A DNA stretch of 64,000 nucleotides from Ferruginibacter lapsinanis (GCF_020783315.1 NZ_CP086063.1:1488001-1552000), one strand, 5' to 3'; positions 29,167-37,973 are shown, numbered from the stretch's first letter. Program-made: numbers and translations. The notes: generated by a model not told the origin, from the sequence alone.

Positions 29167-29658
29167 ATGAAATACTTGTTTTCCACTATACTGTTTTCGG
29201 CTCTTTTCTTTGTTGCGTCTGCACAAGATTATATAATAGAGGGGAATGAAGTGAAAATAGATAAACCAATATTATTTAAGACCGCATCAGCCACCCTATT
29301 ACCTGAAAGTGATGAAGCCCTCACAGTCATTAAAAATTATTTAGAGGCTAAAACCTACATTTCTTTGTTACGTGTAGAAGGACACACCAATTCTGCAGGA
29401 GATGAATCCGCAGCCCAATATTTGTCCGAACAGCGGGCAAAGGCAGTATGTAAGCGCCTGGTTGAATTAGGCGTTGATTGTAAACGATTGTTAGCAGTAG
29501 GTTTCGGTAGTCAAAAACCGATTGCTGATAATAGTACGCCAGAAGGAAGAGCAGCTAATACGAGAATAAGTTTTATGAATGCAGCAATTCGTGGGCATCT
29601 TATCGGAGGAATGCCGGGAGATGGTGGTGGGGTAGTGGCCGGAGATGTATGTGAATAA
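29167..29658 (+). CDS. OmpA-family cell envelope protein
   Basis: This 163-residue exported protein starts at the ATG at 29167, which gives a signal peptide (MKYLFSTILFSALFFVASAQ). An upstream TTG at 29140 would add nine charged residues. The mature part is a single OmpA C-terminal domain: ILFKTASATLLPESDEALTVI, VEGHTNSAGD, LSEQRAKAVCKRLVELGV, LLAVGFGSQKPIADNSTPEGRAANTRISF. The domain normally binds peptidoglycan noncovalently. There is no transmembrane barrel, so it is probably a periplasmic protein tethered to the cell wall. The C-terminal tail is glycine-rich. It carries an additional cysteine pair (VCKRL, VDCKRL). Confidence 0.85.
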   Translation: MKYLFSTILFSALFFVASAQDYIIEGNEVKIDKPILFKTASATLLPESDEALTVIKNYLEAKTYISLLRVEGHTNSAGDESAAQYLSEQRAKAVCKRLVELGVDCKRLLAVGFGSQKPIADNSTPEGRAANTRISFMNAAIRGHLIGGMPGDGGGVVAGDVCE

Positions 29659-29666
29659 TTATCAGG

Positions 29667-29674
29667 TATATTTG
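29667..29674 (+). promoter_or_regulatory. Promoter -7 element TAtaTTTG before the YcxB-like gene
   Basis: TATATTTG is followed by CAGC and then the ATG at 29679, so the gap is 4 bases. The transcription start would fall at or next to the start codon, which suggests a leaderless message. Confidence 0.5.
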
Positions 29675-29678
29675 CAGC

Positions 29679-30152
29679 ATGACTTCTCAATTTTTTACAT
29701 ACAATAAAGGCAAAGTAATTCAGGCATTACGCTATCATTTTATTACCCGTAAAGAAATTAAAATAATGATGATACTGGTAAATATATTTGCCATTGTATC
29801 TGCGGCATTATTCTTTTTCAAAAAAATATCACCGATCGCATTTTTAATAAGCGCTGTTTTGTGGTTTGCATTAATGATCATTTTCTGGTTCATTTTACCG
29901 ATCATGATCTACCGGAAGTCCGCTACCTTTAAAGATAGATTTAAAGCATCACTGGATAATAATGAGTTTACCATTGAAAATGATAGAGGTAGCCGAAGCT
30001 GGCCTTGGACGGACTTTAGCACGATGATGGAGAGTCCGCATTTTTTTCATCTATATTTCGATACCCGTTCTTTTTTTATAATACCAAAAGAAGCATTCGA
30101 AGGTGATGACGAACACGAAGCAAGAAAAATTTTTGCACAGAAAATAAAATAA
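29679..30152 (+). CDS. YcxB-like membrane protein
   Basis: This 157-residue protein has a short soluble N terminus (MTSQFFTYNKGKVIQALRYHF) and two adjacent transmembrane helices (about 30-50 and 53-75). A C-terminal YcxB-like beta domain follows (RFKASLDNNEFTIENDRGSRSWPWTDFSTMMESPHFFHLYFDTRSFFIIPKEAF). The family occurs widely in Bacillota and Bacteroidota and has no assigned function. It starts only 20 bases after the OmpA-like gene, but has its own promoter-like element and therefore could be transcribed separately. Its stop codon is followed after one base by an 11-base poly-C run. Confidence 0.75.
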   Translation: MTSQFFTYNKGKVIQALRYHFITRKEIKIMMILVNIFAIVSAALFFFKKISPIAFLISAVLWFALMIIFWFILPIMIYRKSATFKDRFKASLDNNEFTIENDRGSRSWPWTDFSTMMESPHFFHLYFDTRSFFIIPKEAFEGDDEHEARKIFAQKIK

Positions 30153-30153
30153 T

Positions 30154-30280
30154 CCCCCCCCCCCTCTGCGCCCTAAAGGGTTTTCCTTTGTTAATGTATT
30201 AATTTTTTTGCCCCTTTTAATTTGTAAAAGAAATGCGGCATAGATGTGCTATAGTTTCCTCTTTAGGGGGCGGCGGGGCA
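30154..30280. repeat. Poly-C tract and inverted GC-rich phrase between convergent genes
   Basis: An uninterrupted run of eleven C (30154-30164) starts one base after the YcxB-like stop and continues as TCTGCGCCCTAAAGG. A GC-rich phrase CTTTAGGGGGCGGCGGGGCA (30261-30280) abuts the stop of the convergent GNAT gene and is a rough inverted copy of the first. The pair resembles a bidirectional terminator built from repeat phrases. Homopolymer length may be a sequencing uncertainty. Confidence 0.5.
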
Positions 30281-30712
30281 TTACCTCAATTTTTTTTCCA
30301 TCACATGATGAGGTGTTTTTACCTCAATAAATTGTGTGCCCTTTATCTTGTATCCAAATTTTTCGTAGAAACCAATAACATTATCACGGGCATGCATCAT
30401 CAGTCTCTTATAGCCTTTATCTCTAGCCAGATTTTCAGCAAACATCATAATAGATTCACCGATACCTTTTCCCTGTAAATTTTTTTGTACAGCCATTTGG
30501 CGCAAACGAATATCGCCATCTCCCAGGGGAGTTAGTATGCAGCATCCCAACATTTCATCTTCATCAAAAGAGGCAATTAAAATATCATTCTTATCCTGAT
30601 CCAAATACTCTTTCCTGAAATCTAGCCCCAAGGGTTTACGCAATATTTCATAGCGTAAGGCTACCATTTTTTCATATTCTTTGCTGCCGTGGTCTATTTG
30701 TTTTAGCCCCAT
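30281..30712 (-). CDS. GNAT family N-acetyltransferase
   Basis: This is a 143-residue acyl-CoA-dependent transferase. I prefer the ATG at 30712; a TTG start at 30772 would add 20 residues. The acetyl-CoA-binding motif A is LRQMAVQKNLQGKGIGESIMMFAE (QGKGIG). It is followed by KRLMMHARDNVIGFYEKFGYKIKGTQFIEVKTPHHVMEKKL, with the typical FYEKFGY motif B. The sequence resembles ElaA/PhnO-like small GNATs, but the substrate is unknown. It is convergent with the YcxB-like gene, and a phrase repeat abuts its stop. It is divergent from acpP. Confidence 0.85.
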   Translation of the reverse strand: MGLKQIDHGSKEYEKMVALRYEILRKPLGLDFRKEYLDQDKNDILIASFDEDEMLGCCILTPLGDGDIRLRQMAVQKNLQGKGIGESIMMFAENLARDKGYKRLMMHARDNVIGFYEKFGYKIKGTQFIEVKTPHHVMEKKLR

Positions 30713-30866
30713 AATGGTTTTTTTTATAAATGCATATGATTGTAGTATCTCGAAAGGATGTTCAATATACAATGAATTTCCCTTTGTACCAAAGGAAAAA
30801 AGGCTAAAAAATGACAGCCCTATAAATACACAATAACCCCCTCTTTTTTAAGTTGTTGACAATTTC

Positions 30867-30896
30867 TTTGTATTTGTTACAAAAAGTATATTTTTG
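30867..30896 (+). promoter_or_regulatory. Promoter of acpP (TTTG - 18 - TAttTTTG)
   Basis: TTTG at 30867-30870 and TAttTTTG at 30889-30896 are 18 bases apart. This matches both elements of the Bacteroidota sigma-ABfr consensus. It is the best two-part promoter seen in the window. The start codon lies 27 bases downstream. Confidence 0.75.
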
Positions 30897-30922
30897 CACC
30901 TGATTAACTAAATAATACAATT

Positions 30923-31159
30923 ATGTCAGACATTGCAACAAGAGTAAAGAAAATTATTGTTGACAAATTAGGTGTAGATGAAGGCGAAGTAACCACTGAG
31001 GCTTCTTTTACCAATGATTTAGGTGCCGATAGCTTGGACACCGTAGAATTAATTATGGAATTTGAAAAAGAATTCAATATTTCTATTCCAGATGAACAAG
31101 CTGAAACCATCACTACAGTTGGACAAGCAGTTACTTATTTAGAAGAACATTCTAAATAA
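30923..31159 (+). CDS. acpP: Acyl carrier protein
   Basis: This is a 78-residue acidic four-helix protein that carries growing acyl chains in fatty-acid synthesis. The phosphopantetheine attachment site is Ser37 in [10 protein letters not shown]. Length and sequence are typical. It is followed after 114 bases by fabF, the usual gene order. A strong two-part promoter precedes it. Confidence 0.97.
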   Translation: MSDIATRVKKIIVDKLGVDEGEVTTEASFTNDLGADSLDTVELIMEFEKEFNISIPDEQAETITTVGQAVTYLEEHSK

Positions 31160-31273
31160 AGGGAACTTTAAAATTTTTTTACCACATAGACAGGCCCTGG
31201 AAACTAAGCAATAATTTAGTACTTTGGGCGTGCCTATGTGGTTGTTTTATCTAATCATTACTCACCTAACTAT

Positions 31274-32527
31274 ATGGATCTAAAAAGAGTAGTAGTAACC
31301 GGGTTGGGAGCCCTCACTCCATTAGGGAAAACTGTTGCTGATTATTGGCAAGGGTTAGCTGATGGAGCTAATGGCTGCGATTTTATTCAACAATTTGATG
31401 CAGCTAAATTTAAAACAAGGTTTGCCTGCGAAGTCAAAGATTTTGATCCAACACTTTATTTAGATAGAAAAGAAGCTCGGAAGATCGATCGTTTTAGCCA
31501 GTTTGCTTTGATAGCAAGCGATGAAGCGGTAAAAGATGCCGGTATCACTGCTGATAACGTTGACCCGGACAGAGTTGGTGTTATATTTGGTAGTGGTATA
31601 GGTGGATTGATCACATTTCAGGAAGAAGTGATGAACTTTGCATCCGGAGATGGTACTCCACGTTTCAATCCTTTCTTTATTCCAAAAATGATATTGGATA
31701 TTGCCGCTGGGCACATATCTATGCGTCATACATTCAGAGGTCCTAATTATGCGGTAGTAAGTGCCTGTGCATCAAGTACTAATGCAATAATTGATGCTTT
31801 TGATAATATCCGTGTGGGGAAATCAGATATCATTATTACCGGAGGTAGTGAAGCCGTTGTGAGTGCAGCAGGCGTGGGTGGTTTTAATGCCATGAAAGCA
31901 TTGAGCGAAAGAAATGATGATCCGAAATCTGCCAGTCGTCCTTTTGATAAAGACCGTGATGGTTTTGTAATGGGAGAAGGTGCAGGTGTACTGGTGTTAG
32001 AAAGTCTGGAGCATGCGCTAGCTCGTGGTGCAAAAATTTATTGCGAAATAGCAGGTGGTGGTGCTACTGCCGATGCTCATCATATTACCGCTCCACATCC
32101 GGAGGGGTTGGGTGCAAGAAATGTAATGAAAGCTGCATTAAAAGATGCCGGCCTACAGCCTGAAGATATTGATTATATCAATGTTCACGGTACATCTACA
32201 CCGTTGGGTGATATTGCAGAAACGAAAGCGATCCTTAATGTTTTTGGTGATCATGCCTACAAATTAAATATCAGCAGTACAAAAAGTATGACAGGCCATT
32301 GTTTGGGTGCTGCAGGTGCGTTGGAAACATTGGCTTGTATCATGGCCGTTACAAAGGATATTGTACCTCCAACGATTAATCATTTTACTGATGATCCGGA
32401 TTTGGATCCAAGACTTAACTTTACTTTCAACAAAGCTCAACATCGTGTAGTAAATGCTGCATTAAGCAATACATTTGGTTTCGGTGGACATAATGCTTCT
32501 GTGATAGTAAAAAAATATAAGCCTTAG
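31274..32527 (+). CDS. fabF: 3-oxoacyl-[acyl-carrier-protein] synthase II
   Basis: This is a 417-residue condensing enzyme that elongates acyl-ACP with malonyl-ACP. The ATG at 31274 (MDLKRVVVTGLGALTPLG) matches the family N terminus; upstream in-frame codons are not needed. The catalytic residues are visible: Cys165 (VSACASSTNA), His in NVHGTSTPLGD (about 306), and His in STKSMTGHCLGAAGALE (about 342). The FGFGGHNASV motif closes the fold. It is co-directional with acpP and is followed by a perfect hairpin terminator. In many Bacteroidota rnc follows directly; here two unrelated genes separate them. Confidence 0.96.
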   Translation: MDLKRVVVTGLGALTPLGKTVADYWQGLADGANGCDFIQQFDAAKFKTRFACEVKDFDPTLYLDRKEARKIDRFSQFALIASDEAVKDAGITADNVDPDRVGVIFGSGIGGLITFQEEVMNFASGDGTPRFNPFFIPKMILDIAAGHISMRHTFRGPNYAVVSACASSTNAIIDAFDNIRVGKSDIIITGGSEAVVSAAGVGGFNAMKALSERNDDPKSASRPFDKDRDGFVMGEGAGVLVLESLEHALARGAKIYCEIAGGGATADAHHITAPHPEGLGARNVMKAALKDAGLQPEDIDYINVHGTSTPLGDIAETKAILNVFGDHAYKLNISSTKSMTGHCLGAAGALETLACIMAVTKDIVPPTINHFTDDPDLDPRLNFTFNKAQHRVVNAALSNTFGFGGHNASVIVKKYKP

Positions 32528-32557
32528 GTTTATACGAAAATTTTTCTTTTATAATGC

Positions 32558-32589
32558 AAACCTTACTCGATATCGAGTAAGGTTTTTTA
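32558..32589 (+). terminator. Terminator after fabF
   Basis: A perfect 28-bp palindrome (14-bp arms, AAACCTTACTCGAT) is followed by a T run. It lies 30 bases after the fabF stop. Confidence 0.88.
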
Positions 32590-32675
32590 ATGCAATTTTT
32601 TTCTGTTAAGGATAAAATCACTAGGATTTACCACTTGCGTAATGTAACTTAAAGGTCCACAATAAATGATTGTAT

Positions 32676-33104
32676 ATGAAAAAGAGTAGTCAAAATTGTC
32701 TGCAATATGCGATCTGGATCGACCAGAAAAAAGCGATCATTGCCTGCATGAATAAAGAAGGACAGATAACTACAGAATCATTGAATTCTTCTTTGGAAAG
32801 TCATGTACGTTTTGCCGGAGAAACATCTAATAAGAATAGATTATTTGCGGGTGCACTCAATCAAGAAAAACACATTCAAAATCGGCAGCATGAAAAACAA
32901 AAAGCTTTTGTAAAAGAAGTAGCGTCACATTTGTCAAAAGTGCAAATGATCATGATCATGGGGCCTGCCGAAGTGAAATATGAATTGCACAGAGAACTTG
33001 AAAAGAGAAAAGCGTTGTCTGCTGCAACTATGATTGTAAAGAGTGCAGATAAAATGCCATTACATGAAATAAAAGCAGTGCTGAAAGACCGGGCCTATGC
33101 CTGA
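32676..33104 (+). CDS. Small eRF1-like (BaeRF/translational machinery type) protein
   Basis: This is a 142-residue soluble protein. The ATG at 32676 was preferred over a TTG six bases upstream. It opens with an AIWIDQKKAIIA strand and ends with VQMIMIMGPAEVKYELHRELEKRKAL followed by VKSADKMPLHEIKAVLKDR. This layout (W-I-D-x-x-x-A ... GPxExKxEL ... ADKM) resembles the small bacterial proteins related to the central domain of eukaryotic release factor 1, often found near ribosome hibernation genes. The link to translation is by family resemblance only. It is a single gene, convergent with the large minus-strand gene ending at 33143. Confidence 0.55.
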   Translation: MKKSSQNCLQYAIWIDQKKAIIACMNKEGQITTESLNSSLESHVRFAGETSNKNRLFAGALNQEKHIQNRQHEKQKAFVKEVASHLSKVQMIMIMGPAEVKYELHRELEKRKALSAATMIVKSADKMPLHEIKAVLKDRAYA

Positions 33105-33142
33105 TCAATTTGCTTGGACAAATTTTGATGCAGATACAAAGC

Positions 33143-35968
33143 TCAAAACAATACCGGTAAAATAAACTCCCAGGTATTGGCATTCGCTTTATTAGTAAGG
33201 CCGTTATTTAGCAAACGATTATATCTTACACCAAAACTAACAGGATACATATTCCACCATTTGGTATCAAACAGTAATTCAGCTCCTGCGGTTCTGAAAG
33301 GAAATGTATTTCCTGTTCGTAAACTTTTTGCAATAGTATGATCGTAAAAAAGATTTCCTCTTACCCGTAAAAAATATACAATATTGGCAATCCCCCGGTC
33401 GGGATATAAAATAGGTAAATGATAATTGGCAGACAGCTTCCACATTCTCGGATAATCCACAACGGTATAACCACGAGAAAAAGGAAAGTTATTTGAATAA
33501 TAATATTGATTAGCTGTATCTCTTGATTGAAAGGCTGCGGCAATTACCAGGCTATGATTGTTGAATAATCCCGGCAGGTAAATGCTGGTGGTAGCGGTTA
33601 ATTGGTTGGCTGTGTATTTATTCAACATGCTTTTGTATTGCACAGAAATACTTTGTGCAAAAGAAGGGAATATTTGTTGCACGGCTTTTTGTATTTGCCA
33701 TGAATAAGAAATGCCGCTATGCAGGTATTGGAAAGAACCATTATTGAAAATGTTTTTTGCAATACCTGTCCATTGAACTTTCTCGAGGGTATATGAAGCG
33801 AATAATCTTAAAAAATGATATTGTTTTCCTGATGAAAGATCAAGAGGTAATTGTAATCCGGGAGAGAGATTGAATTCATTCCAATGTACTGATTGATTAT
33901 TGTAAACCGCCGTTCTGTTCAATGTTTCATCAACGGAGATATAAGGTTGAATAAAGCTGCCTCCGTAAATAGCGGAATATTTAAACTGATGACTTTTTTC
34001 ATTTTCATTGTAAGTATAAGCTGCTTCAGTTTGTAATGTGTTCAAAATATTTTCACTATATGCAGTAAAAGACCATTCCGGTCTTTCGTAAAGGGGCCTC
34101 CAGCTATGAAAATTAAATAGGTGCCTTCCTTTACGATATTTTGATACGGCGAATTTTCTGTCAGAAATATTTTTAAGTATTTCAGATGTTGCAGCTATAC
34201 GAATATTGTATAAGGCATTATTACCGGTGTCAGCACTCATCTCAGAAAAATCATTTTCCACTGGTTTTATTTTTACTAGACGATAGCCATATGCAGTAGG
34301 AGTAGTGGCGATAACTGTTGAGTCGTTTAGGCGATCACCTTTGTATAAGCCTGTATGAATACTTCCCAGCCTGTTAAGGTTAAATGTATGGTGATTGCTT
34401 TCTCTATAACTCCATAATTCATCTTTGCCGCCTGATGTTGCAGTGAATAAAACATCGTCTGCTGTAATTTGTAAAAAACCGATTGTATGTTCTGTTGTAT
34501 ATAATGTTTGAATATTGCCTTCTTTTATTTTTACCAAACTATTTTGATTGCCATCTATAGTTCTGCTGATCGCATACACTGAACTGTCATTCATTGAAAA
34601 CTTTGGAAAAGAATATATATGTCCATCTGAATATACAATTGTTTTTTCAGCGCCATCAGTATTCATGATAACGATTTTTGATTGTGAACTGTAAGTGTCA
34701 GTAGGATCAATTTCAACAGCTGTAATTTTTTTGCCCTTATGAGAAATATCCGGAGAAAAATATCTGGATCGCTGTTTGATCGTTTGTTGCTTTCCCGTTA
34801 CAATATCTAGTATTGTTATTTGACTAAAATCTTTGTTGCCCCATCTAGCATCAGGTTTATAACTTGCGTAAATGATCTTGCCGTTATTGTATGAAAAGTA
34901 CTCATCGACGCTTATTTTTTTTACAGCGATCTTTGTTTCATTGCCTTTATTGTCAATGCTGTAAAATGTCGGTATTTTTTTATTGCTGTTTTTTAAAACT
35001 ATAATATCACCATTTTGTCCAACATAAGGATATTGGTAGTTCATTACATCTTTTGTTTTCAATGGAGTAATAAATTCGTAGGGTGTACTTGCTTCTTGTT
35101 TCCATTGATTTTCGTAAAATGTTAGAGCATTACTAACAAACTGTTTGAAAGAAATGCCCGAATACTTTTTTACAGCGCCTTGCATTGGATAAAATAATGG
35201 CTTAAATGCAGCGGCGTCAGACGTTACTTTTTGCCAAAAATCATTACCGTATTTGTTATTGCCATAAGCAACTAATAAGTAGCCAAGGTTATAATGGTTA
35301 GGAATGTTTTTTATAAGAGAACCATTCCTGAGCTGCATGTAATTGTAATGCAGGTTATTCAATACAATACTTTTGAAACCACTAAAAAACACAGGAAGTC
35401 GTCCTCTGCCACCAGATGATAACTTTGTTTCATTAAACACCGCATCTCCTTCAAAAAACCAATCGGGAACACTGGCAGAATTAGCAAGCGCTTGTCCTTC
35501 CTCTCCTAAAATCAATGAAGCAAACTTAGATAAGCCTTTATTGAAATTACTATATTGCTGAACATGCCTCCATTCATGTATACTCAAATTGTCCAGCCAG
35601 TTGGTGGCACCCAATTCAAAAGGGCTTTGCGGATAATTCAAATAATATTCGCTTCTATATGGAGCCAGGCCTACATAAGCATTTGAGATGGTGGTAAGGT
35701 TCTGTAAAACGATATTTATTTTCCTGATCTTAGTACCGATAGAGCTATCCTGTGTTTGTTGTATCCGATGTAGTACGGATGCGATTCTCGTGGCTTGGTT
35801 TTCAAGTCCTTTCGGGAAGATGATGCGAACGGTATCCGTGTTTATTTGTTGCCATAAAATATGGGAGTCATTTCCGCCAAATGTCTGAGCAGTTATCTCC
35901 TTTTGAGTGAAACAACCCATACAAGTCAATAGTATATACATTGATACCTTGCCAATAAAAATCCTCAT
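33143..35968 (-). CDS. Metallopeptidase-like protein with propeller and barrel-like C terminus
   Basis: This is a 941-residue exported protein; the hydrophobic N terminus (residues 8-20) ends around ITAQ. Residues 131-135 are HEWRH, a zinc-binding HExxH motif. A second motif, PDWFFEGDA, places Glu173 as a possible third ligand, as in gluzincin peptidases of the MA type. Residues about 300-590 contain repeated WD/TolB-like propeller blades (PYVGQNGDIIVLKNSNKK, SPDISHKGKKITAVEID, FPKFSMNDSSVYAISR, DDVLFTATSGGKDELW). From about 640 the sequence alternates as in an outer-membrane beta-barrel and ends in a strand with a terminal Phe (FILPVLF). A surface- or periplasm-facing peptidase anchored in the outer membrane is inferred. 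It sits against the local plus-strand genes, between fabF and rnc. Confidence 0.7.
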   Translation of the reverse strand: MRIFIGKVSMYILLTCMGCFTQKEITAQTFGGNDSHILWQQINTDTVRIIFPKGLENQATRIASVLHRIQQTQDSSIGTKIRKINIVLQNLTTISNAYVGLAPYRSEYYLNYPQSPFELGATNWLDNLSIHEWRHVQQYSNFNKGLSKFASLILGEEGQALANSASVPDWFFEGDAVFNETKLSSGGRGRLPVFFSGFKSIVLNNLHYNYMQLRNGSLIKNIPNHYNLGYLLVAYGNNKYGNDFWQKVTSDAAAFKPLFYPMQGAVKKYSGISFKQFVSNALTFYENQWKQEASTPYEFITPLKTKDVMNYQYPYVGQNGDIIVLKNSNKKIPTFYSIDNKGNETKIAVKKISVDEYFSYNNGKIIYASYKPDARWGNKDFSQITILDIVTGKQQTIKQRSRYFSPDISHKGKKITAVEIDPTDTYSSQSKIVIMNTDGAEKTIVYSDGHIYSFPKFSMNDSSVYAISRTIDGNQNSLVKIKEGNIQTLYTTEHTIGFLQITADDVLFTATSGGKDELWSYRESNHHTFNLNRLGSIHTGLYKGDRLNDSTVIATTPTAYGYRLVKIKPVENDFSEMSADTGNNALYNIRIAATSEILKNISDRKFAVSKYRKGRHLFNFHSWRPLYERPEWSFTAYSENILNTLQTEAAYTYNENEKSHQFKYSAIYGGSFIQPYISVDETLNRTAVYNNQSVHWNEFNLSPGLQLPLDLSSGKQYHFLRLFASYTLEKVQWTGIAKNIFNNGSFQYLHSGISYSWQIQKAVQQIFPSFAQSISVQYKSMLNKYTANQLTATTSIYLPGLFNNHSLVIAAAFQSRDTANQYYYSNNFPFSRGYTVVDYPRMWKLSANYHLPILYPDRGIANIVYFLRVRGNLFYDHTIAKSLRTGNTFPFRTAGAELLFDTKWWNMYPVSFGVRYNRLLNNGLTNKANANTWEFILPVLF

Positions 35969-36084
35969 AAGTTAAAGTTAACCCATTGATAAAAAATATT
36001 GCAACTATTAAGTAGTAGTTTAGTGTAAATACTTTGTTATTACGCTAAAAGCAGTAATTTCGGTTTAAATTATTATTAATTTTC

Positions 36085-36795
36085 GTGGATTTTCTTAAAA
36101 ACATTTTACCAGGTACCGCTAAAAGCAAAGAGTTTAAAAAGCAACTCACTAATGTATTGGGATTTGCTCCCGGTAAATTAGACTTGTATACTACGGCGTT
36201 AAGTCACCGTTCAGTAAGAGAAGGTGCAGATGAAAATAATGAACGCCTTGAATTTTTAGGCGATGCGGTTCTGAGTTCCATAGTAGCGCATTACCTTTTT
36301 ATGAAGTATCCTTATAAAGGCGAAGGGTTCTTGACCGAAATGAGGAGTAAAATGGTAAATCGTCAGCAGTTGAATGATGTCGGGGTAAAAATGGGGTTGA
36401 AAAAAATAACCATCTATAATAAGTTTGATAGTGCCTTAAAAATTTCTCAAATTTTCGGGAATACTTTAGAAGCCTTGATCGGTGCTGTTTATTTGGATAA
36501 AGGGTATAAAAAAACTCAGAAATGGGTTGAAAAAAATATCATTCTTACACATATGTTCATCGACGATCTCGAGGGGATTGAAATAAACATTAAGAATAGG
36601 TTGTATGGCTGGGCAAACAAAAATGGAAAAGTATTGGATTTTGAAACTTTGGAAGAAGTATTTCAAAATGGCAGACGATTGTTTACCATTGGCGCAACTG
36701 TTGATGGAGAGTTAGTGGCGAAGGGGAAAGGATATAATAAAAAAGATGCCAGTCAGATTGCAGCTCAATTAGCGGTGGAGAAATTAGGGTTGTAA
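36085..36795 (+). CDS. rnc: Ribonuclease III
   Basis: This is a 236-residue double-strand-specific RNase that matures rRNA and processes structured transcripts. Translation starts at GTG (36085); no upstream or nearby ATG would keep the conserved start of the domain. The nuclease domain carries NERLEFLGDAVLSSIVAHYLF (signature, with catalytic Glu/Asp) and GNTLEALIGAVYLDKGY. The C-terminal double-stranded RNA-binding domain covers about 163-236 and ends GKGYNKKDASQIAAQLAVEKLGL. It normally follows acpP-fabF in this phylum; here 3.5 kb separates it from fabF. Confidence 0.95.
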   Translation: MDFLKNILPGTAKSKEFKKQLTNVLGFAPGKLDLYTTALSHRSVREGADENNERLEFLGDAVLSSIVAHYLFMKYPYKGEGFLTEMRSKMVNRQQLNDVGVKMGLKKITIYNKFDSALKISQIFGNTLEALIGAVYLDKGYKKTQKWVEKNIILTHMFIDDLEGIEINIKNRLYGWANKNGKVLDFETLEEVFQNGRRLFTIGATVDGELVAKGKGYNKKDASQIAAQLAVEKLGL

Positions 36796-36890
36796 AATAG
36801 CGTTCAATGGCTTAAAACGATTAATGTTTATTTTAAACAAAGCGCTATAAGTTTAAAGAATCATCTAAAACTCAATGAGGTAACGAATTT

Positions 36891-36942
36891 AATCAACGTT
36901 AAACGTTTTAAACCATTAAACGACTTCAACGTTTCAAACGAC
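36891..36942. repeat. Phrase-type repeat (TTAAACG-rich) before gpsA
   Basis: The last 50 bases before gpsA consist of repeated AACG/TTAAACG/TTCAACG words (CAACGTTAAACG, CCATTAAACGACTTCAACG, TTTCAAACGAC). This simple-phrase repeat ends 7 bases before the ATG and must contain any ribosome-binding region. It is similar in style to the other phrase repeats in the window. Confidence 0.45.
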
Positions 36943-36949
36943 AAAACAA

Positions 36950-37972
36950 ATGACCTTTGGAATTATAGGCAGTGGTAGTTGGGGCACAGCCCTGGCGAAA
37001 ATTTTAACCGATAATGGGCAAACGATTTATTGGTACAATAGAAGTGAAAAGGCAATCGAGCAATTCAAAAAACGCAGACACAATCCCCACTATTTAAGTA
37101 CAGCATATTTCGATCTCAATAAAATTAAATTAACCACTAATGTGGCTGATGTGATCAATCATTCTGATTGTGTTGTTATTGCAGTGCCGTCTGCTTATGC
37201 TACAGTTACTCTGCAAGAGCTTGATAGAAATATCTTTTCAGGTAAAAAAATAATCAGTGCAATAAAAGGTATTTTGCCTGAGCATAATTTATTGTTGAAT
37301 GATTATTTAAAAGATGAATTCAATGTGCTGCTTGAAAATTATTTTGCAGTACTCGGCCCTTGTCATTCCGAAGAGGTAGCCGCTGAAAAATTATCTTATC
37401 TGACTTTTTCCGGTATCGATAAGAATGCCACCCACGAGATAACAAAATATTTCAAAACAGATTATTTAAATACTGTTGAGAACAATGATATTTATGGTGT
37501 GCAGTATGCGGCCATCTTAAAAAATATTTATGCTGTTGGTGCCGGTATAGCACATGGCTTAGAGTATGGTGATAATTTTTTAAGTGTGCTCATCGCAAAC
37601 AGTGCAGATGAGATGGGAGGCTTCCTGAAAAAATCGACCATTATCCCTCATGCAGAGCATCCAACATCCAACATTCAACATCCGGCCAACTACTCGGCTT
37701 CCGTTTACCTTGGGGATCTGTTAGTAACCTGCTACTCTCTTTTTAGCCGTAACCGTACTTTCGGTAACATGATTGGTAAGGGGTATTCTGTAAAAGCAGC
37801 CCAGTTAGAAATGAGCATGGTGGCAGAAGGTTACAATGCCAGTAAATGTATGTATCTCATCAATCAAACTGTAAAAGCGCCCATGCCAATTGCCGAAACG
37901 GTGTACCGTATTTTGTGGGAAGGTTTGGATGCGGAAGAAGGGTTTAAAATTATTGAAGAGAGTTTGGTGTAA
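36950..37972 (+). CDS. gpsA: NAD(P)H-dependent glycerol-3-phosphate dehydrogenase
   Basis: This is a 340-residue enzyme that reduces dihydroxyacetone phosphate to sn-glycerol-3-phosphate for phospholipid synthesis. The dinucleotide-binding motif is GIIGSGSWGTALAK (about 4-17). Other landmarks are AILKNIYAVGAGIAHGLEYGDN with the catalytic Lys of KNI, and SRNRTFGNMIGKGYSVKAAQLEMSMVAEGYNASKC. A segment EHPTSNIQHPANYSA near residue 236-250 is encoded by a low-complexity CCAACAT repeat and looks like an insertion in a loop (see the repeat at 37658). The reading frame remains open. It lies after rnc on the same strand and is convergent with hemW, with one base between the stops. Confidence 0.95.
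   Translation: MTFGIIGSGSWGTALAKILTDNGQTIYWYNRSEKAIEQFKKRRHNPHYLSTAYFDLNKIKLTTNVADVINHSDCVVIAVPSAYATVTLQELDRNIFSGKKIISAIKGILPEHNLLLNDYLKDEFNVLLENYFAVLGPCHSEEVAAEKLSYLTFSGIDKNATHEITKYFKTDYLNTVENNDIYGVQYAAILKNIYAVGAGIAHGLEYGDNFLSVLIANSADEMGGFLKKSTIIPHAEHPTSNIQHPANYSASVYLGDLLVTCYSLFSRNRTFGNMIGKGYSVKAAQLEMSMVAEGYNASKCMYLINQTVKAPMPIAETVYRILWEGLDAEEGFKIIEESLV
37658..37689. repeat. CATCCAACAT-type repeat inside gpsA
   Basis: The DNA reads CATCCAACATCCAACATTCA and continues ACATCC, a tandem 9-10 base phrase. It encodes HPTSNIQHP within GpsA. Translated repeats of this type (HPTSNIQHP) recur in Bacteroidota protein predictions (general knowledge). The rest of gpsA is not repetitive. Confidence 0.6.
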
Positions 37973-37973
37973 A

